Shown here: positions 52,855 to 63,895 of the stretch, piece after piece | Layout: every line of letters starts with the position of its first letter | How positions within the stretch are numbered: the stretch's first letter is position 1 | NCBI GenBank assembly: GCA_942159475.1 | Contig: OW804096.1 | Coordinates: forward strand, 141,225,442-141,289,441 | Source: Sthenelais limicola | Lineage: Eukaryota; Annelida; Polychaeta; Phyllodocida; Sigalionidae | Direction of reading: 5' to 3' | Length of the DNA: 64,000 nt | Translations under genes and position numbers: made by a program | Notes under the pieces: generated by a model | Seen by the model: the letters and a program-made list of their open reading frames with translations, nothing else | Databases searched by the model: none | What the model was told of the DNA's origin: nothing

Positions 52855-53040
52855 TTGTAATAGGTTTATTTATAGATTCATACAATTACATCATTTCCAG
52901 AAAATGGACAATCATTTTATATTTCATATAAATTAGATTTCCTTCAAAGAATTCACGTTCTTAGGTCTTCCAGGGTGTCCCTGTTATCAAGATTGAGGTT
53001 GTAATACATTTTCATTGATGAGGTTTTCACTTTGTTTTGA
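52855..53040 (-). mobile_element. LINE 3' end, minus, with GGAAGACCT motif
   Basis: TTGTAATAGGTTTATTTATA then CTTAGGTCTTCCAGGGTGTC, in the same order (inverted) as the 5.8-kb tail. Confidence 0.5.
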
Positions 53041-53170
53041 TTTCAAATTAATTAATTAATTTAAGACAATGCTAGTCATTGTGTTGACACGTCCCTGTTC
53101 CTTGCCTTGTGTCTGATTAAAGAGACAAGCAGGAGGACAGTTGTTTTGACATTTTTATGTTTTAACAGCA

Positions 53171-53338
53171 TCTAGGCCCACAGATGGGAGAGTCCCTTCA
53201 AATAAAGGGAAAGCCTCTCGCTTCAAACCGCAAAGTGTCATTATAATCACATTAAAACGCTGTGTCTTTGGCGAGGAGACCGATTAGCGAAGCATGCTGA
53301 CATAACATTCTTATCTGATCTGAGGGTTTGGACCTAGA
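53171..53338. repeat. Element-5 copy
   Basis: TCTAGGCCCACAGATGGGAG to TGAGGGTTTGGACCTAGA. Confidence 0.75.
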
Positions 53339-53469
53339 CTGAGAACCACATTTCCGTCACACCAGTCGCAAATGCGTCACACACGTCGCAAAAGCCATTC
53401 CCAAGACTTGAACTGTAAATGTATCTCCCTTTGAGCTTTACTGCATACAAGTCTGGGATAGACTTGCAG

Positions 53470-53614
53470 TATAACTTAGGAACGCAAAGATATATTTAAT
53501 ACGCTATCCTGACATTTAATACATGTATTCATATTACTTGGACCATTATATATTCTTAAAATGGGAAAAATATACTTTTTACGACTTGTGCTCACTTTCC
53601 TGAACACATCACAT
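53470..53614 (-). repeat. MITE-2 right-half fragment
   Basis: ATATATTTAATACGCTATCC to TTTACGACTTGTG and GAACACATCACA. Upstream two copies of CGTCACAC...GTCGCAAA resemble shuffled ends. Confidence 0.6.
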
Positions 53615-53646
53615 ACTATAACCAGACAAAATTCTACCCCAATAAA

Positions 53647-54006
53647 GGGTGGTCTCCACTGGCCACAGTAAGCTCTGCGTTTGGTTTTAATGAATGTTTT
53701 AGTCAAATGAATTGTGAACAAACCGCATTCCAACCCCAGATTGGAAATTTGGCCCCAGATTGTGATTGAAATTTGGTCTTCAGTCGCAGAAAATATTCAA
53801 CATGTTGAAAGATTCCCGTCACAGTCGCACCACAAGAAAGACACATTTTTAGCCGCAATTCAACCGCAATCTAACCACAGATACCAGCGCCGAACAGGTC
53901 TCCACGGCTACGGTTGATCTGCACATGAACTGCGCTTGAATAAAATGTCCAGTTTTTGCATCGCAAGGCTTACCGCAGAGCTTTCCGCAGCCAGTGGAGA
54001 CCACCC
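53647..54006. repeat. Fold-4 copy with a replaced interior
   Basis: GGGTGGTCTCCACTGG to CCAGTGGAGACCACCC; TTAA follows on the right, ATAA precedes on the left. The middle (about 53690-53960) differs from other copies. Confidence 0.75.
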
Positions 54007-54010
54007 TTAA

Positions 54011-54691
54011 CTCCACACTAAAGACAGTGGATCCAGAAAATACCTCCATTCCAAAGATGAAGACCGATCTGCAATGCCCATTTCGCCTCATAGAGAAGCA
54101 CTTTATCAAGGCAAATAGAAGCCTAATAAAGTAGAAGGCCTTATACTCCAGGCTCCATTTAAAATATCTCTCCCACGTCGAACACAATTGAGATGAAATA
54201 ATTGTTATCCAAGCAATCAATCATTTATTTCTCCATCTCAATTGCTCTGGGCTCGATCTATGATTAAGGCTAAATGGCTTCCAGTGGGAACATCATGAAT
54301 CAAACTCAAAACTCGGTCTCCTCTGATGGGGAAGACTAATGTATTGAATGAAGTGAATCGTGAGATTTAAGGATATGGTAGTCAGTGGTTACAGTATGAA
54401 TGGATTGTATTGGTTGTTTCAGTTGCTATTAATACTTTAAGAGAGATTTAAGAGTGATACATTGTGCAGTATTTAAGGATATGTAAGATTTAAGGATATG
54501 GTAAACCATACAATGTGAACGTCATTTACCGGAAATTGTGGGGAATGTTATCCAGTAGTTCTTTTATGCTGGGCTTCATAAAAAGTCCACGTTTGTATTT
54601 TGATGAAATGCTAAGATACTTTGCTGCGATGATTCCACTTGTTATCGCTCACCGGTGGTTGTTATAGTATTCCTGATTCGACTTAATGATA
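54011..54691. other. No gene recognised
   Basis: 54586-54662 is a third copy of the diverged repeat at 380-500. The minus frame near 54000-54220 is not convincing. Confidence 0.3.
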
Positions 54692-54930
54692 TGGGTCAGA
54701 TCTTCAGAAAATGTATAATTCGCCTTCACTAATCCTCTCAAATAACCCACATTTGAGACAGAAATGAGCTTCAAAATGCTGTTTAACATACCAGAACTGA
54801 TACTCTAAATCAATGCGATACCAAATATACTCAGTTATACCCAGTATTCATCACTTTTTTAGCAGAATTTAGCAGAAGTTACTTAATATGTAGAGCTGCC
54901 TATTGTACATTTTCTGAAAAATCTGACCCA
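54692..54930 (-). repeat. MITE-1 copy, subfamily a
   Basis: Full length; TA on both sides. Confidence 0.87.
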
Positions 54931-55000
54931 TATATAACAGCAGCAACATATTGATAACTTCAGTTCTATAGTACATGTATACAGATTTCCTTGTTGTAAT

Positions 55001-55335
55001 AGGGGATTTGCATGTGCCACTGTGCATGTCTATAACAGTGCATGTTGGGATGGATTCAGTTCAAATCTGACATATTTAGCAACATTCTTATCAAAAAATG
55101 TAAGGATCTTTTCCCAAACACCAATGCTTGTGTAAAAGATGTATACAAACCAAATGCATGATTGGAAAGATAAACGCTTGTCTTATGAAAACAGGTAGAA
55201 CTCATGGCTATTTATGAGATCACTGATAAATATTCCATGTTTTACAAAACATGTTTCTTTAGCTTTTACATTGCCATATTACTCCCATAATTCCATGCAA
55301 ATTGGGATTCAAGGTGGTGGACATACACATCCCCC
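55001..55335 (+). repeat. MITE-3 copy, full length, diverged
   Basis: AGGGGATTTGCATGTGCCAC to ACATACACATCCCCCT. Confidence 0.75.
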
Positions 55336-55357
55336 TATTGATAGGAATACATCTTAA

Positions 55358-55594
55358 TGGGTCAGAATTTCAAAGAATGCACAATCTACAGTTCTACACA
55401 TCTATCAAATTCTGCTAAATTAGAGTGAAGATTGACAAATACTAGGTATATCTGAGTGTAGTCTGTATTGCATTCATTCAATAAACCTGTCTGGTTATGT
55501 TAAACTGTATTTTGAACCTGATTTTTGGCTTAAATTTGGGTTATTTGAGAGGATTGGGGAAGGCCAAATGTACATTCTACGAAGACTTGACCCC
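55358..55594 (+). repeat. MITE-1 copy, subfamily c
   Basis: TGGGTCAGAATTTCA to GAAGACTTGACCC. Confidence 0.85.
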
Positions 55595-55630
55595 TATGTG
55601 AAAAAACACATAGTATTTCTACAATGTATT

Positions 55631-55711
55631 TGTGCGTGAGTATAATTAAGGACCTATAAGACTGCCCTGTGTGACACCCTGTAATCTTTGTGTTGGGTTC
55701 TGGCTTGGGAA
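55631..55711. repeat. 80-bp dispersed repeat, second copy
   Basis: See 19183-19262; only a few differences are visible. Confidence 0.6.
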
Positions 55712-55869
55712 TCAGTCCATCGCACCAGTGCACTCGCTGCCTTGTAGGGATTAGGAGGCCGATCATGTCTTACTTCCCAAGGGCTAGATAGGGCTAATAT
55801 ATAGGGAGGAGGACTGGGTTCAACGCCCGCTAAACCTATTCAATATCCTCTTTTTTATGTAATATCCTG

Positions 55870-56272
55870 TAATTTTGTGTCGAAATATACAATCGGCAGC
55901 CCAAATTCGGCCAATAAATTCGGGTGATAAATACTATGTACATCTGGGTATATTGGTCAGATTTTCAGATAATGTACAATTGGCAGCTCTATACATTAAA
56001 GATATTCTCCTAAATTAGGAAAAATGAAGAATACATGTACCGGGTATATCTGAATATATTTGGGATCCCATTGATTTAAAGTATCAGTTCTGTTATGTTA
56101 AACTGCATTTTGAAGCTCATTTTTGTCTGAAATGTGGGCTATTTGAGAGGAATGGTGAAGGAGAATTGTACGTTTTCTGACAATCTGACCCTTATCTGTT
56201 ATTGTGTTTGTTCTGAAAGCCTGTTCAGTTACGCTGAAATGTATGTTGAATCTCAGTTTTGTCTTAAAGTGT
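55870..56272 (+). repeat. MITE-1 cluster: fragment, full copy, fragment
   Basis: 55870-55951 is a left fragment, 55953-56191 a full subfamily-a copy (TTGGTCAG to CAATCTGACCC), and 56200-56272 a diverged right half without an end. Confidence 0.72.
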
Positions 56273-57178
56273 CACGAAACCCCAAATATTATGAGAAAAT
56301 CAACTTCTTTTCTATTATTCAAATGTAATCGTCCAAGTTTTAATTAATGAAACCTAACATTTAGTGAGTTTTACCCATTTAAAGGAGGGAAAAAGTAACT
56401 CCACAGTTTAACACTCCATTCAAGGCACCACTTCTCCTTCCTCAAGACTCCTTTTTGCCACTAACAAGAAATAGTTAACAGTGATTAGTTTACATGTATT
56501 TATTTATTTCCGGTTTATGTAGAAGATTGCGTTTCCAAGGGAAACGGAGATTGATGTCAGTTAAATGTAAAGTTCGAGAGGGAGGGATAGTAGGAGGGAG
56601 AGGAAGTGGAGACAGAAAACATGAAATCCCTATCCCATATATGACTGGTCATTCTATGTGATTCTGTTGGTCCCTTTAACACCTTTGCATATGAGGCATC
56701 TTATTTCGCAACTTGCCACTTTAATTCACACATGGTCTACCCTTTAATTCACACCTAAACGCCATCCCCTCCCCCTCCCAGCCATTACCAGCATGATTCT
56801 GATCCCATCTGCTGATATCAGAATCAACAGATTCTTCACACTGATACCCAGGATGGGAGGAGCCAAGATGCTATCAATGATTGACAGATCTCACCCCAAT
56901 CCATTTAGATTGATGATAACATCAATCTAAAAAGGAAGGAGGTGGCGGTGGGTGGGCTGAGTGCTACCAATGCAGGTAGGCAGACCAAAACAAACAAACA
57001 AACTGTATTACACGGGAATAATTCTCTGGGCAATGGCTGAAAGCAGTGACGGTGAAAGGGAACATAGCTATGTTCCCTCTAATCTACTAAACTATTCATA
57101 TTTATAATCCTTTTTATATTATTTACAAGGCCATTAATTAATTAATTAATTAATTAATTAGTTATTAAATGTAACATG
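56273..57178. other. No gene; (TTAA)n at 57132-57165
   Basis: ATTAATTAATTAATTAATTA simple repeat just before a MITE-1 copy. The rest is unrecognised. Confidence 0.35.
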
Positions 57179-57400
57179 TGGGTCAGATTTTTAGAAAATG
57201 TACAATTTTGCTAAATTCTGCTAAATTCTGCTATAATTTGATTAATACTAGGTAAATTCTAGTATATTCTGCATTTCATTGATTCTAGCAATCTGTTTGG
57301 TTAGGTTGAACTGAATTTTGAACTTTATTTTCGTCTAAAATTTGGGCTATTTGAGAAGATTGGCGAAGTTGAATTATACATTTTTTGAAAATCTGGCCCT
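57179..57400 (+). repeat. MITE-1 copy, subfamily b, left side deleted
   Basis: TGGGTCAGATTTTTAG then a shortened left interior; right end GAAAATCTGGCCC. Confidence 0.8.
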
Positions 57401-57502
57401 TATAATTTTTTTATTATTATTAACAAGGCCAATACATGTAACATGTATACAAAAGACGCCTATCCACCTTGTGGATCTATTCTCGCGCTCCCTAATAATA
57501 TA

Positions 57503-57790
57503 TGTGATGTGTTTCAGGAAAATGAGTCATAAGTCGCAAAATGGATATTTTTCAAAGTGTCTTTTCCACAAGGTCTCTTTAGTGAAATGTTCTGCATTGC
57601 AAACTTTGCAAACATTGCAAACTTTTTTTTTTCAAAAATAAAAATGTCAAACTTAAAATATAGAAATACATGTTAGGTACCGTAGTGTTTACATTCTTTT
57701 GAATCACATTGATCTCCTTTTTTCAAATATTGTAATATCCCAAAATCCAGATCTTGCGACTTATGACTCATTTTCCTAAAACGGATCACA
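57503..57790 (+). repeat. MITE-2 copy, internally deleted
   Basis: TGTGATGTGTTTCAGG to CCTAAAACGGATCACA, 288 bp. Confidence 0.86.
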
Positions 57791-57998
57791 TATTCGTCTG
57801 CACTATTACATAATTATCAACATAACCTCACTCACACAATCTTTAGAAATCTCCCCGAACTTCCTGTTCATGTAATATTTGATCTAATATTGAATATTGC
57901 AGAATTTGCAAGGTTTGGTGTTGAACTCTTAACCCCTTTCCATCAAAGCAACTTTATTGGAATTGGTCGAGTTGTGTAAGAGGAGGAGTTAGTTTATT

Positions 57999-58235
57999 TG
58001 GGTCAGATTTTCAGAAAATGTACAATTCACCTTCTACAATTCTCTCAAATAACATGCATTTAAGACAAAAATAAAGCTCAAAAGACAGTTCAACCTAACC
58101 AAACAGATTGCTAGAATCAATGCAATACCAAATATACTCCAATTTACCTAGTATTGACCATATTGCAGCCTAATTTAGCAGAATTTACTAAATGTATACA
58201 GCTGCAAATTATACATTTTCTGAAAATCTGACCCA
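57999..58235 (-). repeat. MITE-1 copy, subfamily b
   Basis: TGGGTCAG to CTGACCCA with clean ends. Confidence 0.87.
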
Positions 58236-58407
58236 CTTGTGAGACTGCTGCGGCTGTAATAAGGTAAAGGTCCTGCTGTCAAACGACCAACTGACAAAGG
58301 AAACCAGATTTCCTCCCTCTTTCCAGACAGTTCAATAATTCGCCATCAAAAGCTTGGGGGATGTTGGAGGCTTGTGTTCTCAACTCAAGGTGGGAATCCT
58401 GCTGTTA

Positions 58408-58644
58408 TGGGTCAGATTTTCAGAAAATGCACAATCTACAGTTCTACACTTCTCTCAAACTCTGCTAAATTAAAGTGATAATTGATTAATACTAGGTATA
58501 TCTGAGTATATTCTGTATTGTATTCATTCAATAAATCTGTCTGGTTATGTTGAACTGTATTTTTAACCCGATTTTTGCCTTAAATTTGGGTTATTTGAGA
58601 GGATTGGTGAAGGTCAATTGTACATTTTCTGGAGACTTGACCCT
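58408..58644 (+). repeat. MITE-1 copy, subfamily c
   Basis: TGGGTCAG to GGAGACTTGACCC. Confidence 0.86.
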
Positions 58645-58800
58645 TATATTTGTTGTGTGATGTTTTACTTATAATTGTTTTAGTTCAGTCTTTCCAGTAG
58701 GTTTCCATGCGGGTGTTCAATGAAAAAAACATTGTCCACTGACATTTTCACAAAACTGTCAGGGAGTATACCTTACTACATAAGGAATCGGAAAAACAAG

Positions 58801-59037
58801 TGGGTCAGATTTCCAGAAAATGTACAATTCAAATTCGCCAATCTTCTCAAATAACCCAAATTGTAGACGAAAATAAAGTCCCAAATACACATCAACCTAA
58901 CCAAACAGATTGCTAGAATCAATGCAATGCCAAATATACTCGAATTTACCTAGTATTGACTAAATTGCAGCCTAATTTAGCAGAATGTACTAAATGTGTA
59001 CAGCTGCCAGTTGTACATTTTCGGAAAGTCTGAGCCA
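58801..59037 (-). repeat. MITE-1 copy, subfamily b
   Basis: TGGGTCAGATTTCCAG to CGGAAAGTCTGAGCCA. Confidence 0.85.
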
Positions 59038-59255
59038 TATCTTTAATTAACTTCTGGGCCAATAAACTAACATCTATTTCTGTTTTAAATACATGGGTCT
59101 GAGAGTCTTGGACTAGTGTCGTGGATAGTATACTGCAATCTATTGCGATGTTTACCTTTTTTTCTTTCTATTCAAACCGTCCTCCTATGAACGCGGGTAG
59201 TATACTACCAGTTAGTGTGTTAGTATGTGTCCAGAATGAAACCAGATGGAGTATA

Positions 59256-59493
59256 TGGGTCAGATCTTCAGAAAATGTACAATTTGCCTTCACCAATCCT
59301 CTCAAATAACCCACATTTAAGACAAAAATGAGCTTCAAAATGCAGTTTAACATAACAGAACTGATACTTTAAATCAATACGATACCAAATATACTCACAT
59401 ATACCCAAAATTTGTCATTATTTTAGCAGAATTTAGTAGAATTCACTAAATAGTTAGAGCTGCCAATTGTACATTTTCTGAAAATCTGACCCA
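59256..59493 (-). repeat. MITE-1 copy, subfamily a
   Basis: Full length; TA on both sides. Confidence 0.87.
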
Positions 59494-60084
59494 TATCTCG
59501 TCTGTTTATATGTGACCTGGAAAAAGTAAAAAATCTCTTCCTGAATTTCAGCAAGGTGGCCTAAATGTCTATGCTCGCAGGGGCAAATATCTCTGTTATC
59601 TGTGAAAAATCTTTCATTGAATATGTTGTATATTGGGCCTTGAATTGAAATATTAATAGGTTTATCATGAAAATGGACACATGCCCGGTTGGAAAGTTTT
59701 AACTATTTTTTATATATCTTGATATGTATGTACTCTTTACTATTATTCATGTACTCTTTACTATTATTCATCTTTGCTAAATATCTTTTTGCTAATTTTT
59801 TGATATGTTGATTTAAACTCAGCACCCACTGAGAATGATTGTATATTAACTGTGCAAAATGTCGTCGCTGAATAAAAAACTTTATAACAAACAAACTAGG
59901 CATTGGCAGAAGCAGACTTTCACAAGCTCTTCTGTGACCAGTGTGTAATTCCTGCTGTATATAATCAGGCTGGGTCTGTGTTATATTGCTTGACAAGTCT
60001 GCCAATAAGTCCTGGTGTGGTGTAACCATCTTGACAAGTCTGCCAATAAGCTCTGGTGTAGTGTAACCATCTCATATGTCTATA
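59494..60084. other. No gene recognised; 41-bp direct duplication at its end
   Basis: CTTGACAAGTCTGCCAATAA recurs at 59991 and 60032, and the following GTGTAACCAT is also repeated. A minus frame of about 108 codons (59703-60029) lacks any recognisable domain. Confidence 0.35.
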
Positions 60085-60262
60085 CAGTGGAACCTCTCTA
60101 TTAAGACCACCCTTGGGACTGAATGATGTTTGGTCTCATAGCGAGGTGGCCTCTTTAGAGGGCTCTAGATGTAATAAGAGGGAATAATAAAGAACTGGGA
60201 AAACTGGTCTTAATAGAGGGGTGTTCTCAATAATGAGGTGGTCTTTATGTGAGGTTCAACTG
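60085..60262. repeat. Tc1/mariner- or pogo-type MITE (178 bp)
   Basis: CAGTGGAACCTCTCTATTAA at the left and GAGGTTCAACTG at the right, with TA on both sides. The CAGT..AACCTC termini are typical of pogo/Tigger-like non-autonomous elements. Confidence 0.75.
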
Positions 60263-60577
60263 TACTTATACCTCTTGGCGGGATGGTATGGGAAGGTCCA
60301 GGCTACAGTATTGGAAAGTCATATCACACTCTGGGAGTTCTCTTTTTTTCTGTATTTGAATTATAGTTTTCGCGGAAAAAAGACTCTTTATACGTCATAT
60401 ATAATGATATAATTATAATGATAAGCAGCTGTGAAATTGCAAATGTATTGCATATTTAAATAGAAAAATTGACCCGAAAATGGGTGACCGGAAGTGAGAA
60501 AAGTAAATAAATATAATAGGTGCATAACTAATGAACGTACAACCTAGCAAGTTTGTTCCATATTTATTACATCCCTT

Positions 60578-60905
60578 TTTATTAATAAGAAATAGAAATA
60601 AATCAGAAGGAAGCCTCCCTACCGTGTTCAGCCATTTTTTATGCCTTTTTGCGCATCTTCAAGAAAATAATCCCTCCGATGCGGTGACCTACTTCTGAAC
60701 TTTCGACTGTCATTGAACATTTGCTTTAAACTTATTACGTTTCTTTTTCTTTTTTATTAATAAGAAATATGAATAAATAAAAAGAAAACAAATAATTACG
60801 GTGTTTAGCCATTTTGTACAGAAATTAGTCGAGGCGCAGAAAATAATCCCTCTGTCGGCGACCTACTTTTGAACTTGTCACTGTCAGTGAACATGTGCTT
60901 CTTCG
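60578..60905. repeat. Two-unit direct repeat, about 185 bp
   Basis: TTATTAATAAGAAATA...AAATAA and GACCTACTT.TGAACTT..C with ACTGTCA.TGAACAT recur at 60578-60735 and 60763-60905. It lies 3' of the recombinase gene. Confidence 0.7.
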
Positions 60906-61239
60906 ATATTGGATTACTCACTCGTGTTAAGAAATGCAAGGAACAACAAGGTATTTCAATAGTTGGAGGCATTTATTTGGTGTTAAAAGAACCATAAGCT
61001 TCTGCAGAATAATAATATAACATGTTTCATCGAGTGTTTCATCGATAATATACAACAATTACTGCGAACAAAAGGCGGCGTGGTGACTGTCACCCGGCCT
61101 CACCAGCTTACAGCCGGTGTCGATGAGATTTAATGACAATGTCCAACACCCCCAACAATATTAAAAAGTGTTCAATTTATGGTCGCCTTTGGGGATACAT
61201 TTAACTGGGAAGACATAGCATGTACGTTATAATTCATGT
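60906..61239 (-). other. Likely 3' UTR of the recombinase gene
   Basis: The first minus-strand AATAAA after the stop is near 60970. The first 70 bases hold an open frame discussed with the gene. Confidence 0.4.
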
Positions 61240-62248
61240 TTAAGTTGACATTGCCGTGGATATGGGCGGAGCTGAACATTCCGTTTGGTGCCTGGAGAAT
61301 ATTTTCGACAGCAGGAACCATCTGTTTCTGCCTAACGACTGCTGTTGACGGGGACCCGGCCGAGCTAGAGGCGGAGGGAACTGGGAGGGCGACCGGGAGG
61401 GCAAGAGGCAAGCCCGAGCGGGATAGGCAATAGATGGAACGACATTTTCATTAGTTGAAGCCCCCGTAATAATATCAGACATGGCTCTTTGTTGATCTAT
61501 ATTTGCAGTTGTATAGCTGGCCAAACTGTTGACATTTTTGTGGCCTGTTAGTTGGGCCACAAGGACTGGAGGTACTCCCGATGCAATCAAGTTTTGACAA
61601 GTGTTTTTACGAAGGGAATGGTTCGTGATCTTCCCTGGAATTGAGCAAGATTTAGCCATATTCGGCACTATTTTCGCGATAGAATTTTTCCCCATGGGGA
61701 TAGAGGCATACCAAACGGGTTGGGCAGGATTTAGCTTGGTTTTAACGCAAAGATAGAAAGGCGAATTTGCCTCCAACATTGACTCAGGTCTGTGACTCTT
61801 ATACAATTTAAACATTTCAACTGGACATCGGTCTCCAGCCGTAGAGAATATTTTTGGAGAGAAGGCCCTAGCCCCCGATGCAGCATCTCCGCTTCTGGTC
61901 TTGCTCAGCTTCTCGTTGAATGTTAAATACTCTCTCCCATTTTCGTCTGTCATAAGTTGAACATCACCCCACTGAAGCTGCCTTGACTCGTGGCTACCAC
62001 GGAAACCAAACCCTTGTGTGAGGAAGTAGAAAATCGTATTTTGTAACGATTTAGCTGTGGCAGATCCGAGTTGTCCCTCCGACCAAAGTTTTTCCACCAT
62101 GGTGTTTGACATAGCTTCGGCCCTGTTTGGTTTGTTGCCTAGACCCAATGACTTCAGATTTCTTCTCTTAGCATGCAAAACATCCCTTGACGACCTGAAC
62201 TTTTTGCTTGTGATGATACTTTCACCGTAGTTATTCTCACGTAAATAT
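61240..62248 (-). CDS. Crypton-like tyrosine recombinase, exon 3 (catalytic)
   Basis: Holds the catalytic domain of a site-specific tyrosine recombinase (DNA cutting and rejoining through a 3'-phosphotyrosine). The protein model is exon 1 63005-62742, exon 2 62616-62441, exon 3 62248-61240, 482 residues. Residues of the active site are all present: R230 (GFRGSHESRQLQWGD), K263 (LSKTRSGD), H357-x2-R360 (NHSLR), H383 (TGHK) and Y392 (ASYTT), with the usual nine-residue step from H383 to Y392. The TTTCAG acceptor ends at 62249 and completes an Arg codon. The family resembles Cryptons and their animal derivatives (ZMYM2/QRICH1/KIAA1958-type domain). Odd: after about residue 410 another frame, open from about 61450 to a stop at 61172, encodes a tail (GMFSSAHIHGNVNLNMNY) that looks more like this family's usual C-terminus, so a frameshift is likely. 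Confidence 0.88.
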
Positions 62249-62440
62249 CTGAAATAATAATATTATGTTAAAATGAACGATTTTTGAATTATAGAGGCTT
62301 TTTTTAAGCTGAGCAGCTGTTCCTTTGCCTATATAATGTACGGAGAATGACTTTTTATGTACGGAGAATGACCTTTTGGTAGCAGACGCATTACATGTAC
62401 GGAGAATGACTTTTTTACAGCAAATACAAAATATGCTTAC
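62249..62440 (-). other. Intron 2 of the recombinase gene
   Basis: GTAAGC at the donor, TATTTCAG at the acceptor. It contains TGTACGGAGAATGAC three times (about 62337-62412). Confidence 0.8.
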
Positions 62441-62616
62441 CTGTCGATTGCTCTATGGAAGCTGGTTATAGAGTCGGGTTTCATGTCGGAGCCATCCTTC
62501 TTGGTTAATGACATAAGGAACAGGCCAAGCTTAACATTCAGATATTCCGGTTGCATATCCAATATTTGTTGGGTTTCATTTTGTTCAACGAGCCATTCCA
62601 CGAATCGGCTATGCAC
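62441..62616 (-). CDS. Crypton-like tyrosine recombinase, exon 2
   Basis: 176 bp, in frame with both neighbours. It follows TATTCAG (acceptor) and ends ATCGACAG before GTAAGC. It encodes residues 89-146 (VHSRFVEWLVEQNETQQILD and so on, with FLMSLTKKDGSDMKPDSI), which matches the N-terminal core-binding segment placed before the catalytic domain in this family. Confidence 0.85.
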
Positions 62617-62741
62617 CTGAATAATTAAATATTGGACTGAATATAAATCTCTTTTATTTATAAATCAGTTTTGAAATAATCTATACGCTTAGAGTATTTG
62701 ATTAAAATAAGTAATATAATTATAAATTAATTTGGACATAC

Positions 62742-63005
62742 CTGTCGTGTTTTCTTGTTGGTATTTTCGTTTCTCTGACCCCACACGTAATCTTGCATTG
62801 CATCTGCCTCTGTTTGCCTCACTTCTAGGTTTTCTTCCATTTCTTGCTGATTTCTTTCGATTACTTCGTTATTTTGCTCAATATCACCTCCCAAAATGTC
62901 CTGTATTTCCTCTTGTGACAATATGATCTCGTTGAAACCTTCCATCTCCTCAGCTTCAAAAAAACTATCATCGACCAGGTCGAACCGTGCTTTTTCCTCA
63001 GCCAT
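62742..63005 (-). CDS. Crypton-like tyrosine recombinase, exon 1
   Basis: 88 codons from an ATG at 63005 with A at -3 and G at +4. The upstream frame is open but has no earlier ATG in phase. It is strongly acidic (AEEKARFDLVDDSFFEAEEM...), probably disordered, ending KKTRQ before the donor GTATGT at 62741. The role of the N-terminus is unknown. Confidence 0.75.
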
Positions 63006-63149
63006 ACTGTCAGGAATGAACTCGTTTTCAGTGTTTGTGTTGTCTGCCTTACTCAAAAAGCCCGCGCTTTGTTTATCATTTTAGCATATAGTAATATCCA
63101 TTTTACATCGATTTGTTTTTACAGAATTAATGATTTAAATGTTTTCCCT

Positions 63150-63740
63150 CGTTAGAAATGTACTTTGAACTCTTAGCTATCTTATTTAGAAAGAAAACTG
63201 CGATAACGATCGACTATTATTGGGTGGGCGATAATAAGAGTCTCGATAAAACATAAACAAACAAGTTGATTCGTCGAATGTGGCTAGCTGGGGAAATGAT
63301 AGGATCTTTGTTCATGGCGGGTCTACATCGATATAATTTAGCATAAAAACATTTTTTAATCTGATTACAGGGTAGAACTTTTCATTTCGAAGCCCTAGCT
63401 TTATTATTTCTAGAGAAAATCGGGAAAACGATTGACCATTTACCGAGTGGGCGATGATATAAGCTTCGCAAAATCAAAACAACAGCTGGCTATACGCGCA
63501 CCCTGGCACTGCCTAGGTTAACTTTAGAATCTGTGTTCATGGTGGGTCTACATGCATATAATTTAGCAAAATCCCTTTTTTAAATATCATTATTCGATAG
63601 AACTTTTTATTTTGAATCTTTATATTTAGTTTTTCCACAGATATTAGCTGAACGATCGACGATTCCATCGTCGGAAGCGACGACTCATGAATACACAATT
63701 TTTAGTTCGAGTGATCAGGCTTAGCTGCCGGACCTTCTTT
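63150..63740. repeat. 225-bp direct repeats, about 2.5 units
   Basis: GTTCATGG.GGGTCTACAT recurs at 63310 and 63535, and the GGGCGATAATAAG/GGGCGATGATATAAG blocks are similarly spaced. The last unit is partial. It lies 5' of the recombinase gene and is homologous (inverted) to 3673-3935. Confidence 0.75.
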
Positions 63741-63895
63741 TGTTATGCACCTGGAGGTGCATAATTTACATGTTATGCACCTGCTTGTCTAGGTGGTGCA
63801 TACAAGGCTGAAGGTATAGGCAACTACAGCAGAGGGGTGTAATAAATAAACAGACTGGTGAACAGAGCTTGTTGTCAAACTCGAATTTTGGAATG
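63741..63895. repeat. Dispersed repeat, inverted relative to 3.67-3.77 kb
   Basis: CAAGGCTGAAGGTATAGGCA and AGGGGTGTAATAA are the reverse complement of 3672-3720. The small palindrome TTATGCACCTGGAGGTGCATAA lies at about 63756-63777. Confidence 0.6.
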
